A stretch of 21,547 nucleotides of DNA from CALKWS01 sp035302405. Lineage in GTDB: Bacteria > Actinomycetota > Actinomycetes > Actinomycetales > Beutenbergiaceae. Positions 14,181-21,049 of this stretch are shown piece by piece. Position numbers and translations under genes: made by a program. The notes beneath the pieces were generated by a model. The model searched no databases. It was not told where the DNA came from and saw only the letters and a list, made by a program, of their open reading frames with translations. The stretch covers positions 1 to 21,547 of the forward strand of contig DATGSR010000094.1 of the NCBI GenBank assembly GCA_035302405.1. The letters run 5' to 3'. Each line of letters begins with the position of its first letter. Within the stretch, counting starts at the first letter, position 1.

Positions 14181-15431
14181 GTGTCTGCGTCGGTAACCCC
14201 GCCCAGCACCCCGGAGCGTGCCGTCGACCGCGGCAGGCACGCCCGGCCCACCCAGCCCCTCGACCTTGCCGGCACCGCATCAGGCGCCCAGCAACGCGAC
14301 TTCGGGGTCTACGTGCATATCCCGTTCTGCGCCGTGCGCTGCGGTTACTGCGACTTCAACACCTACACCGCCACCGAACTCGGGGGCGGAGCCAGCCAGG
14401 ACGCCTACGCCGATACCGCGATCGGTGAGGTACGCCTTGCCCGGGCTGCCATGGACGCCGCCGACCTGCCGCCGCGGCCGGTGCGGACGGTCTTCTTCGG
14501 CGGCGGTACGCCCACGCTCCTACCCGCCGCGGACCTCACCCGCGTGCTACAGGCGATCGAGGACACCTGGTCCCTGGCGCCGGACGCCGAGATCACCACC
14601 GAGGCCAACCCCGACTCGGTCACACCCCAGACCCTGGCGGAGTTGGCCGCGGCCGGGTTCACCCGCATTTCCTTCGGGATGCAGTCTGCCGTCCCGCACG
14701 TGCTGGCCACCCTGGACCGCACCCACGACCCGGCCCGGGTGCCGCAGGCGGTCGCCTGGGCGCGTGCGGCCGGGCTGGCGGTGTCCTTGGACCTGATCTA
14801 CGGCACCCCGGGGGAGTCCCTGACCGACTGGGAACAAAGTCTGCGGGCCGCGATCGAGATGGCCCCCGATCACCTCTCCGCCTACGCCCTGGTGGTGGAA
14901 CCCGGCACGAAAATGGCCGCCCAAGTGCGCCGGGGTGAACTGCTCATGCCCGACGACGACGATGAGGCCGGCAAGTACGAACTCGCCGACGCGCTGCTCA
15001 CCGAGGCGGGTTACCACTGGTATGAGATCTCCAACTGGGCCACCACGCCGGACCACCAATGCCGGCACAACATCGCCTACTGGCGCTCGCAGGACTGGTG
15101 GGGCATCGGCCCGGGGGCCCACTCCCACCTGGGCGGGCACCGCTGGTGGAACGTCAAACACCCCCGCCCCTATGCCGCAGCGGTGGAAAGCGCGCACCTT
15201 CCGGTGGCCGGGCAAGAACGTCTGACGGCGCAGCAGCGGCAGGATGAACGCGTGCTGTTGGAGGTGCGCCTGAGCCGCGGGATGCCCCTGGCCGATGAAC
15301 AACTGCTGACCGAACTCGTCGCCGACGGGTTGGCGCAGCCTGGGCCGGCCGGCGATGGGCTGGTAGTGCTGACCACCCGCGGGCGATTGCTTGCGGACTC
15401 TGTGGTCCACCGGGTGCTCGGACTTGCCTGA
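14181..15431 (+). CDS. hemW: HemW, radical SAM haem chaperone (HemN-like)
   Basis: HemW binds haem and is thought to deliver it to respiratory enzymes; it was long misannotated as oxygen-independent coproporphyrinogen III oxidase. The 416-residue protein has the radical SAM cluster motif CAVRCGYC (C50, C54, C57), with the following residues DFNTY fitting the HemW group. It also has the GGGTPT glycine motif near residue 108, ITTEANPDSVT, and RISFGMQS. The C-terminal HemN domain contains YEISNWA and CRHNIAYW. HemN-type coproporphyrinogen dehydrogenases carry a fourth Cys after the motif (CxxxCxxCxC), absent here. GTG 14181 lies 3 nt after lepA; the first 40 residues are variable. Confidence 0.96.
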   Translation: MSASVTPPSTPERAVDRGRHARPTQPLDLAGTASGAQQRDFGVYVHIPFCAVRCGYCDFNTYTATELGGGASQDAYADTAIGEVRLARAAMDAADLPPRPVRTVFFGGGTPTLLPAADLTRVLQAIEDTWSLAPDAEITTEANPDSVTPQTLAELAAAGFTRISFGMQSAVPHVLATLDRTHDPARVPQAVAWARAAGLAVSLDLIYGTPGESLTDWEQSLRAAIEMAPDHLSAYALVVEPGTKMAAQVRRGELLMPDDDDEAGKYELADALLTEAGYHWYEISNWATTPDHQCRHNIAYWRSQDWWGIGPGAHSHLGGHRWWNVKHPRPYAAAVESAHLPVAGQERLTAQQRQDERVLLEVRLSRGMPLADEQLLTELVADGLAQPGPAGDGLVVLTTRGRLLADSVVHRVLGLA

Positions 15432-15494
15432 GGCGTTCACGACGCCGCCTCCCGCACACCGACGAGTACGGCACCGCGGACGTTCTCGAACCAT

Positions 15495-15559
15495 GCCGAT
15501 CACCCGCGCCAATCACCGGTGCCGACCAACGGTGCCGATTACAGGCGCCGATCAACTGG
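15495..15559. repeat. Five tandem 13-bp degenerate repeats between hemW and the MFS gene
   Basis: Units start at 15495, 15508, 15521, 15534 and 15547, with consensus GCCGATCACCGGT. The first seven positions are the best conserved (GCCGATC, one or two changes). The last unit overlaps the stop codon of the minus-strand MFS gene at 15552-15554. The array lies between convergent genes; the rest of the 15432-15551 gap has only a weak 6-bp hairpin (15430-15451). Confidence 0.75.
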
Positions 15560-16820
15560 GCAATGCGGAGCGCCCGCGGCTGCTGAGCAGCCCGATGACT
15601 GCCTGGGCTGCGGCGATCGCCGCGAGCAGCCCCAGGGCTGGCGCCCAGGCGCCGGCTGCTACCCGTACGGCGGCGAGACCCGTCGGCCCGAGGGCGGCGA
15701 GGGTCACGCCCACCGTCTGGCTCATCGCTGACAGCGCAGTGGCGTGGCCGGCCGAGGACGTGGTGGACAGCACCAGGCTGTAGGCGATGCCCACGGAGGC
15801 ACCCTGGCCGATCCCCATCATCGCCACGGCGATGACGGCGTACTCAGGTGCCAGGGCAAGCAGCGCCGCACCTAGCGCGAACGGCAGCGGTGCCACGAAT
15901 GGAGGGATCCAGGTCGCGCGCACGCGGCGCACCAACCACGGGGCCAGGAAGGAGGCGGGAATCGCTACCAGGTTCGTCAGCGCAGCGGTGCCACCCGCCG
16001 CAGCAGCCGATCGACCTGCGTTCTCCAAGATCGCCGGGAGCCAAGCGCTCAGGGAGTAGAACAACAGTGACGTCAATGCCAGGTAGACCGTCACGGCCCA
16101 GGCCGAGGGCTCGCGCAGCACGTGGCGCAGACCCACCGACCCGGGCGCCGGGCTCGGGCCGGTGATCTGGCTACGGTCATGGATATCGGTGCGCGCCGAA
16201 GGGGTCAGAAACACCCAGCACACCGCCGCGAGGAACGGCAGGATCGCCCAGAAGGCCAGCGCCGTGCGCCAGCCGCCTCCCAGGATCTGGCCGATCGGGA
16301 CGGTCAGGCCTGTGGCCAGCGCCGGCCCCAGGCTGAGGGAAGCCGTGTACAGGGAGGTGACCCAGCCGCGCCCGGCCGTTCCCGCCCGCTTGATCACCGC
16401 AGGGGCGAGCACACTGGCGATTGCGACCGCGAGGCCCAACAGCACTGTTCCCACGGCGAGCGGCGCCGGCCCCGGGATCGAGCGGACCAGGGTCCCGGCA
16501 GAGGCGATCAACAGCGCCCACAGCAACAGGGACCGCAGACCGAGGCGCGCTTGCAACGCGGGCACGAACGGCGCAGCCACGAGGAAGCACAACAGCGGCA
16601 CGGAGGTCAGCAGTGCCAGCACCGGCGGTGGGTACCCCGTCTCGGTGCCGATGGCAGGCACCACCGGACCAACCGACGCGGTCGGAACCCGGAGCGTCAG
16701 CGTGATCAGCAGCACGGCGGCGGCAACCAGCGGCGCGTTCTTCGCGGGCCGATGGGCGAACAAGGGGTGCGGACGGGAGGTGGCGGCAAGATGCGAGGAC
16801 GAGGAGGTCTCCCGCGGCAC
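15552..16820 (-). CDS. MFS transporter, CynX/NimT family
   Basis: This is a 12-helix major facilitator protein with the opening pattern of the cyanate-transporter-like (CynX/NimT/YycB) group. RVPTASVGPVVPAIGTETG lies after helix 1 and LTSVPLLCFLVAAPFVPALQARLG in helix 2 and loop 2-3. The substrate is not readable; family members have been linked to cyanate or 2-nitroimidazole, and many are unassigned. I chose GTG at 16820 (422 residues) because AGGAGG at 16825-16830 is 4 nt upstream. An ATG at 16865 in the same frame adds 15 residues but has no ribosome binding site or leaderless -10. A 17-bp palindrome lies further upstream at 16876-16892. The gene is divergent from the membrane protein at 16971. 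Confidence 0.92.
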   Translation of the reverse strand: MPRETSSSSHLAATSRPHPLFAHRPAKNAPLVAAAVLLITLTLRVPTASVGPVVPAIGTETGYPPPVLALLTSVPLLCFLVAAPFVPALQARLGLRSLLLWALLIASAGTLVRSIPGPAPLAVGTVLLGLAVAIASVLAPAVIKRAGTAGRGWVTSLYTASLSLGPALATGLTVPIGQILGGGWRTALAFWAILPFLAAVCWVFLTPSARTDIHDRSQITGPSPAPGSVGLRHVLREPSAWAVTVYLALTSLLFYSLSAWLPAILENAGRSAAAAGGTAALTNLVAIPASFLAPWLVRRVRATWIPPFVAPLPFALGAALLALAPEYAVIAVAMMGIGQGASVGIAYSLVLSTTSSAGHATALSAMSQTVGVTLAALGPTGLAAVRVAAGAWAPALGLLAAIAAAQAVIGLLSSRGRSALPS

Positions 16821-16875
16821 AACTCCTCCTACGTACGGTGCTGGCTGCCCGGCCGGTGTGGCCATTGGGGCTGAC

Positions 16876-16892
16876 TGACGGTCGGACGGTCA
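16876..16892. promoter_or_regulatory. 17-bp palindrome upstream of the MFS gene, candidate operator
   Basis: The site TGACGGTCGGACGGTCA is symmetric at 7 of 8 base pairs around a central G, in the pattern TGACnGTC-n-GACnGTCA. It contains GT-N3-AC at its core, as in operators of FadR-type GntR regulators. It lies in the divergent region, 55 bp before the preferred MFS start. No regulator gene is adjacent, so the binding protein is unknown. Confidence 0.5.
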
Positions 16893-16941
16893 CTGACGAC
16901 ACCTACCGCCCAGCCTAAGAGGCGTCGCAGTGACTGCTCGC

Positions 16942-16947
16942 TAGGGT
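16942..16947 (+). promoter_or_regulatory. Putative -10 box of the 221-residue membrane protein gene
   Basis: TAGGGT would start transcription near 16954 and give a leader of about 17 nt that includes GGAG at 16963-16966. No -35 box was recognised. Confidence 0.3.
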
Positions 16948-16970
16948 GAAGGCAATCAGGACGGAGCGCA

Positions 16971-17636
16971 ATGAGCCAGCAGTCAGGGTCCCCATCCAAT
17001 CAGCCTGAAGGCGACGCGGAACACATCGCACCGGATGCGCGAGCGCCCGGGGGCGATGGCGATGATGCACCCGGCGCCGGCTACGGCCCGCCACCGCAGG
17101 TGCGTTCGGCCTATCCGGGCCCCGAGGAAGGCGGCTTCTATATCGCGCCCATGCTGCCGCCAGATGAGCACACACCGCCTGGGCCGGGTTACGGACCCAC
17201 CGGGCCAACCGGCGCCGCGGCACACCAGGCCGGTTCGACGACTCGGCGCAAGCGCGGCGAACAGCAGGACTCCCTGGCGGACATCTGGTCGGCGGCCAGC
17301 GCCGCCACGCCGTCGGCCGCCACGCCATCTGGCGGTCCCGGAGCGCCCGCCGGCGCCACCTCGGAGGGCAGCACCTTCGGCGGCACGCACATCCGAGGTG
17401 AATGGAGCCGAATCGGGATCGGGGCGGTCCTGGCCCTGCTGCTGGGGGCGATCACCATGATCGGACTCGCCCTGGTGCCGGCTGTGGCCACCGTGGCCGC
17501 TCTCGTGCTGATCGCTGCGGGATTAGTGCTCAGTTGGCCCACAGCAACGCCGATGCGACACACCGTGCTGCTGGCACTGGCCGGACCGGCCGGCGTACTA
17601 CTGGGCTACTGGTTGATCCAGTTGCTCAGCGGCTGA
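16971..17636 (+). CDS. Uncharacterised membrane protein with disordered Pro/Gly-rich N-terminus
   Basis: The 221-residue product starts at ATG 16971, preceded by GGAG at 16963-16966. Residues 1-140 are low in complexity and rich in Pro, Gly, Ala and Asp, with short repeats such as ATPSAATPS and the GYGPPP/GYGPTGP pair, and a basic TTRRKR. Three hydrophobic segments follow (about 148-168, 171-189, 195-220), separated by very short loops, so most of the protein lies on one side of the membrane. I do not recognise a family with a known function. It is convergent with the DUF3097 gene. Confidence 0.82.
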   Translation: MSQQSGSPSNQPEGDAEHIAPDARAPGGDGDDAPGAGYGPPPQVRSAYPGPEEGGFYIAPMLPPDEHTPPGPGYGPTGPTGAAAHQAGSTTRRKRGEQQDSLADIWSAASAATPSAATPSGGPGAPAGATSEGSTFGGTHIRGEWSRIGIGAVLALLLGAITMIGLALVPAVATVAALVLIAAGLVLSWPTATPMRHTVLLALAGPAGVLLGYWLIQLLSG

Positions 17637-17654
17637 GGCCGCGCAGATGCCTCC

Positions 17655-17670
17655 GGGGCGGCAATGCCCC
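17655..17670. terminator. Weak terminator-like hairpin between convergent genes
   Basis: GGGGC (17655-17659) pairs with GCCCC (17666-17670) around a 6-nt loop in the 49-bp gap between the membrane protein and DUF3097 genes. It has no T tract. It is the only hairpin I see there. Confidence 0.25.
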
Positions 17671-17685
17671 AGGTCGATGACGACG

Positions 17686-18567
17686 TCATTCCGGCGAGGC
17701 CGTGACGAAATCCACCAACTCTTCCACCCGGCCCAAGAGCGCCGGCTCCAGGTCCTGGTACGTGCGTACCCGCCCCAGGATCTTCTTCCACCCCTGGGCG
17801 ATATCGGCCTGTGTCCGCGCGGGCCAACCCAGGGCGCGCAGCGTGCCCACCTTGATGTCCTGGCCCCTGGGCACCCGGGGCCACGCCTGCAGTCCGAGCC
17901 GGTCCGGCTTGACCGCCTGCCACACATCCACATAGGGGTGGCCCAGTACCAGCAGGTGCTCCTCGCCCACGACCCGGGCGGCCTCGGCGGCGATCCGAGC
18001 CTCTTTGGACCCGGGCACCAGGTGGTCCACCAGCACCCCCAAACGCCGGTCCGGACCCGGCTCGAACTGCACCGCCCGCTCGATCAGGTGATCCACGCCG
18101 TCGAGCATTTCCACCACGACGCCCTCCAGGCGCAGGTCATCACCCCAAACCTTCTCCACCAACTCCGCGTCGTGGCGGCCTTCAACCCAGATCCGTGAGG
18201 CACGGGCCACTCTGGCGCGGGCACCGTGGACCGCTCGGGAGCCCGAGGCGGTGCGGGTGGGTCGCTGGGGCGCGGTGCGCGTCGGGGCGGTCAGATGCAC
18301 TGGTTGGCCGTCGATCCAGAATCCTGGGCCCAGTCGGAAAGCCCGGTGCACCTCATGCCGGTCCGCGAGGACCACTACGTGCATCCCGCCGCTCTTCTCC
18401 ACCCGCACCACCGCGCCGGTGAAGCCGGTCTGCACATCCTCCACCACCAACCCGGGCTCGGCCGGCACGCGAGGTACCTGAGGTTTACGCTGCGCGTCGG
18501 GAGACAGCACATCGGCGCCATAGCGGTCGAAACTGGTGAAGCGGGAGTCAGAACGGGAAGTGGTCAC
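17686..18567 (-). CDS. DUF3097 family protein
   Basis: The 293-residue protein matches actinobacterial DUF3097 proteins: DRYGADVL near the start, GLVVED and GFTGAVVRVE, GPGFWIDGQPV, a highly conserved core, and the ending RTYQDLEPALLGRVEELVDFVT. The core runs from residue 115 to 230. It includes ARASRIWVEGRHDAELVEKVWG (E129, D133), a LEGVVVEMLDGVDHL segment, LGVLVDHLVPGSKE (D181) and VLGHPYVDVWQAVKP. The spacing of a Val-Glu-Gly strand end and a later Asp-containing strand resembles TOPRIM nucleases, but I infer this from pattern only. The start is GTG (18565-18567); TAGCCT 6 nt upstream suggests leaderless expression. The gene is divergent from hrcA, whose CIRCE site begins 52 bp away. Confidence 0.92.
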   Translation of the reverse strand: MTTSRSDSRFTSFDRYGADVLSPDAQRKPQVPRVPAEPGLVVEDVQTGFTGAVVRVEKSGGMHVVVLADRHEVHRAFRLGPGFWIDGQPVHLTAPTRTAPQRPTRTASGSRAVHGARARVARASRIWVEGRHDAELVEKVWGDDLRLEGVVVEMLDGVDHLIERAVQFEPGPDRRLGVLVDHLVPGSKEARIAAEAARVVGEEHLLVLGHPYVDVWQAVKPDRLGLQAWPRVPRGQDIKVGTLRALGWPARTQADIAQGWKKILGRVRTYQDLEPALLGRVEELVDFVTASPE

Positions 18568-18573
18568 CCGGTG

Positions 18574-18579
18574 AGGCTA
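18574..18579 (-). promoter_or_regulatory. Putative -10 box of the DUF3097 gene
   Basis: On the minus strand TAGCCT ends 6 nt before the GTG start at 18567, placing the transcript start on the start codon. No ribosome binding site lies between them. Confidence 0.4.
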
Positions 18580-18613
18580 GGCACATCGCTGGGGAAATCG
18601 TCGGATCGACGCG

Positions 18614-18619
18614 TAGAAT
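18614..18619 (+). promoter_or_regulatory. hrcA: Putative -10 box of hrcA-dnaJ
   Basis: TAGAAT matches the -10 consensus at five of six positions. It directly abuts the CIRCE element, so bound HrcA would cover the transcription start near 18626. The -35 region is not clear. Confidence 0.55.
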
Positions 18620-18645
18620 TAGCACTCTAAGGGTGGGAGTGCTGG
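18619..18645 (+). promoter_or_regulatory. hrcA: CIRCE element (HrcA operator) upstream of hrcA
   Basis: The left half TTAGCACTC (18619-18627) is a perfect match to the CIRCE consensus. A 9-nt spacer follows, then GAGTGCTGG (18637-18645), which matches GAGTGCTAA at 7 of 9 positions. The 9-N-9 geometry is exact. It overlaps the end of the -10 box and predicted transcript start, so HrcA would repress its own operon and be released by heat when GroEL is titrated by unfolded protein. Confidence 0.92.
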
Positions 18646-18717
18646 ACCGGATGGGCAGGATCACACCCACTCCGATGCAGCGTACCGATGCTGGTGAGCA
18701 GGGAGAGGAGGCCCGTG

Positions 18718-19746
18718 ATGAGTTCGGAACGACAACTGGACGTGCTGCGCGCGATCGTGCAGGATTATGTGCGCTCCCGCGAACCGGTCGGGTCGCGCAA
18801 CCTCGTGGAACGACACAACCTGGGTGTGTCACCGGCGACGATCCGCAACGACATGGCCGCACTGGAGGACAGCGGCTATATCGCCCAACCCCACACCTCC
18901 GCCGGCCGGATCCCCACGGACAAGGGGTACCGGATGTTCGTGGACCAGATCTCCTCCCTCAAACCTCTCTCCACGGCTGAGCGGCGGGCCATCACCGGGT
19001 TCCTGGAGGGGGCGGTGGACCTGGACGACGTGCTCGAACGATCGGTACGGCTGCTGGCCCAGTTCACCCAGCAGGTCGCCGTCGTGCAATACCCCTCGTT
19101 ACGACGGTCGGCGTTGCGGCACGTGGAACTGGTGCCGATCTCCACCACCCGGTTGATGGTGGTGATCATCACCGACACCGGTCGCGTGGAGCAACGCGTG
19201 GTGGAGATGCCGGAGGAGTTGGACTCCGCCGTCCTGGGCGAACTGCGTGCCCGCATCAACGCCTTGGGGGCGGGCCGGGAATTACCCGGTCTGCGCACGG
19301 CGTTGGACGGCCTGGAGGACGTGTTCGAACCCCACGAGCGCACAATGGTCACCGAGGTCACCAAAGCCGTGCTGGACACCGTGGGTGAGGACGTGGAAGA
19401 GCGCATCGTGATGGCCGGGACGGCGAACCTGGCCCGCTCGGACACCGACTTCACCCGCACCATCACCCCAGTGCTGGAGGCGTTGGAGGAACAGGTGGTG
19501 CTGATGCGGCTGCTGGCCGATATGGCCGAGGAAGCCGCCACCACCGAACTCGCGGTACGCATCGGCCACGAGACGTCCTCGGAACGACTCTCCGAAACAT
19601 CCGTCGTGGCCGGGGGTTACGGTGGTACCGGTGCGGACGCGATCGCCCAGGTGGGGGTACTGGGCCCCACTCGCATGGATTATCCGAACACGATGGCGGC
19701 GGTGCGTGCCGTGGCCCGATACTTATCCAGGATCCTGTCAGCCTGA
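18718..19746 (+). CDS. hrcA: Heat-inducible transcription repressor HrcA
   Basis: HrcA represses class I heat-shock genes by binding CIRCE. ATG 18718 is preceded by AGGAGG at 18706-18711 (6-nt spacing) and gives 342 residues, the family length. GTG 18715 is also in frame but too close. The winged-helix DNA-binding domain (about 1-75) includes EPVGSRNLVE, SPATIRNDMAALEDSGYI and the hallmark HTSAGRIPTDKGYR. A GAF-like and dimerisation region follows, with QVAVVQYPSLRRSALRHVELV and, near the end, GVLGPTRMDYPNTMAAVRAVARYLS. dnaJ follows after 23 nt, indicating an operon. Confidence 0.98.
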   Translation: MSSERQLDVLRAIVQDYVRSREPVGSRNLVERHNLGVSPATIRNDMAALEDSGYIAQPHTSAGRIPTDKGYRMFVDQISSLKPLSTAERRAITGFLEGAVDLDDVLERSVRLLAQFTQQVAVVQYPSLRRSALRHVELVPISTTRLMVVIITDTGRVEQRVVEMPEELDSAVLGELRARINALGAGRELPGLRTALDGLEDVFEPHERTMVTEVTKAVLDTVGEDVEERIVMAGTANLARSDTDFTRTITPVLEALEEQVVLMRLLADMAEEAATTELAVRIGHETSSERLSETSVVAGGYGGTGADAIAQVGVLGPTRMDYPNTMAAVRAVARYLSRILSA

Positions 19747-19769
19747 CCCGACCGTGAAGAAAGCGACCT

Positions 19770-20888
19770 GTGAGCGACTACTACGCCATCCTCGGCGTCG
19801 ACCGTGACGCAACCACGGAAGAGATCAAACGTGCCTACCGCAAACTCGCGCGCAAGCATCACCCCGATGTAGCCGGCGCCGACGGCGCGGAGAAGTTCAA
19901 GGACATCGCCGCCGCTCACGACGTGCTGTCCAACCCCGAGAAGCGGCGCCAGTACGACGCCGGCGGACTGGGCGGCATGAACGGCGGCGGGGGTGACTTC
20001 CCGTTCTCCGACATCTTCGACTTCTTCACTGCGGCCACGGGCGGCGGCGCGGGTCAGCGCGGACCGACCCCGCGGTCCCGTCGAGGCCAGGACGCCCTGC
20101 TGCGGGTGACCATCACCTTGGAGGAAGCCACCTTCGGCGTCACCAAGGACATCGAGGTGGACACCGCGGTGGTATGCCAAACCTGCCACGGCACCTGCAG
20201 TGCGCCCGGCACCGGGCCGCGCACGTGCGACGTCTGCGGCGGTCGGGGCTCGGTCCAGCGGGTGGCTCGTTCCTTCCTCGGCCAGGTCATGACCAGCCAG
20301 GCCTGCGCCGCCTGCCAGGGTTTCGGCTCGGTGATCGACCATCCGTGCGCAGAATGCTCCGGGGAGGGACGGGTCCGCTCCCGGCGCACCATCACGGTGA
20401 ACATCCCCGCCGGTGTCGATGACGGCACCCGGATCAAACTCACCGGACAGGGCGAAACCGGCCCCGGAGGCGGCCCGCCGGGAGACCTGTACGTGGAGAT
20501 CCGCGAAGAGACCCACCCCACGTTCACCCGCCGGGGTCACGACCTGCACTGCACCGTGGAACTGCCGATGACCGCCGCCGCGCTGGGCACGGTGCTGACC
20601 ATCGACACCTTCGACGGGCCCCAGGAAGTGGACGTGCGGGCCGGCACCCAGCCTGGCGAGATCGTCACCCTGCGCCACCTGGGAGTGGGCGTGCTGAACA
20701 GCGGCGGCCGCCGCGGGGACCTGCACGTACACGTCCAGGTCAAAGTGCCCACCGGGTTGGATGAGGGCCAAGAGGACCTGCTGCGCACGCTGGCCGAGAA
20801 ACGCGGCGAGGAACACCCGCAGGCGAGGTTGACCCCAGCCGGTTCCGGTATGTTCTCCCGGCTGCGCGACCGGTTCGCCGGCCGCTGA
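19770..20888 (+). CDS. dnaJ: Molecular chaperone DnaJ (DnaJ2 type)
   Basis: DnaJ is the Hsp40 co-chaperone that stimulates DnaK ATPase and delivers unfolded clients. The protein has 372 residues from GTG 19770. The J domain has HPD at 31-33, followed by a Gly/Phe-rich region (about 65-95). The zinc-finger region (136-199) has C136/C139, C153/C156, C179/C182 and C193/C196 in four CxxC pairs. The first repeat reads CQTCHGTC rather than CxxCxGxG, placing a Cys where Gly is usual. The C-terminal substrate-binding domain (IPAGVDDGTRIKLTGQGE) follows. Its place after hrcA identifies it as the second actinobacterial DnaJ, distinct from the one linked to dnaK-grpE. It should be co-regulated by CIRCE. 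Confidence 0.97.
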   Translation: MSDYYAILGVDRDATTEEIKRAYRKLARKHHPDVAGADGAEKFKDIAAAHDVLSNPEKRRQYDAGGLGGMNGGGGDFPFSDIFDFFTAATGGGAGQRGPTPRSRRGQDALLRVTITLEEATFGVTKDIEVDTAVVCQTCHGTCSAPGTGPRTCDVCGGRGSVQRVARSFLGQVMTSQACAACQGFGSVIDHPCAECSGEGRVRSRRTITVNIPAGVDDGTRIKLTGQGETGPGGGPPGDLYVEIREETHPTFTRRGHDLHCTVELPMTAAALGTVLTIDTFDGPQEVDVRAGTQPGEIVTLRHLGVGVLNSGGRRGDLHVHVQVKVPTGLDEGQEDLLRTLAEKRGEEHPQARLTPAGSGMFSRLRDRFAGR

Positions 20889-20939
20889 GCCGGCAAAACG
20901 CGACTGCGGGCCGGGGACACTAAGTTGCAGCCGGGTCGC

Positions 20940-20969
20940 CTCGGAGTGCTACCGCTCGGAGTGCCACCG
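20940..20969. repeat. 15-bp direct repeat upstream of the SipW-type gene
   Basis: CTCGGAGTGCTACCG (20940-20954) is repeated at 20955-20969 with a single change (CCACCG). It sits in the 161-bp gap after dnaJ. Both copies contain GAGTGC, as in a CIRCE half-site, but they are in direct rather than inverted orientation, so this is not a CIRCE. Confidence 0.6.
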
Positions 20970-21037
20970 GTTGCGGGATCCGGTTTCGTCACTGGCCTGG
21001 CCGGTGGCGCGACGGTCGCGCCGGCACAAAATTTTGG

Positions 21038-21047
21038 GGGTGCACCC
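21038..21047. promoter_or_regulatory. Palindrome overlapping the ribosome binding site of the SipW-type gene
   Basis: GGGTGCACCC is a perfect 10-bp palindrome two bases before the ATG at 21050. The run of G at 21036-21040, the likely Shine-Dalgarno sequence, forms its left arm. It may be an operator or a small hairpin hiding the ribosome binding site; neither is demonstrated. Confidence 0.4.
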
Positions 21048-21049
21048 AC

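Noticed and set aside
20940..20969. Second CIRCE element, suggested by GAGTGC motifs
   Set aside because: The motifs are direct repeats with 9-bp spacing and no TTAGCACTC half, so it does not fit the inverted CIRCE geometry.
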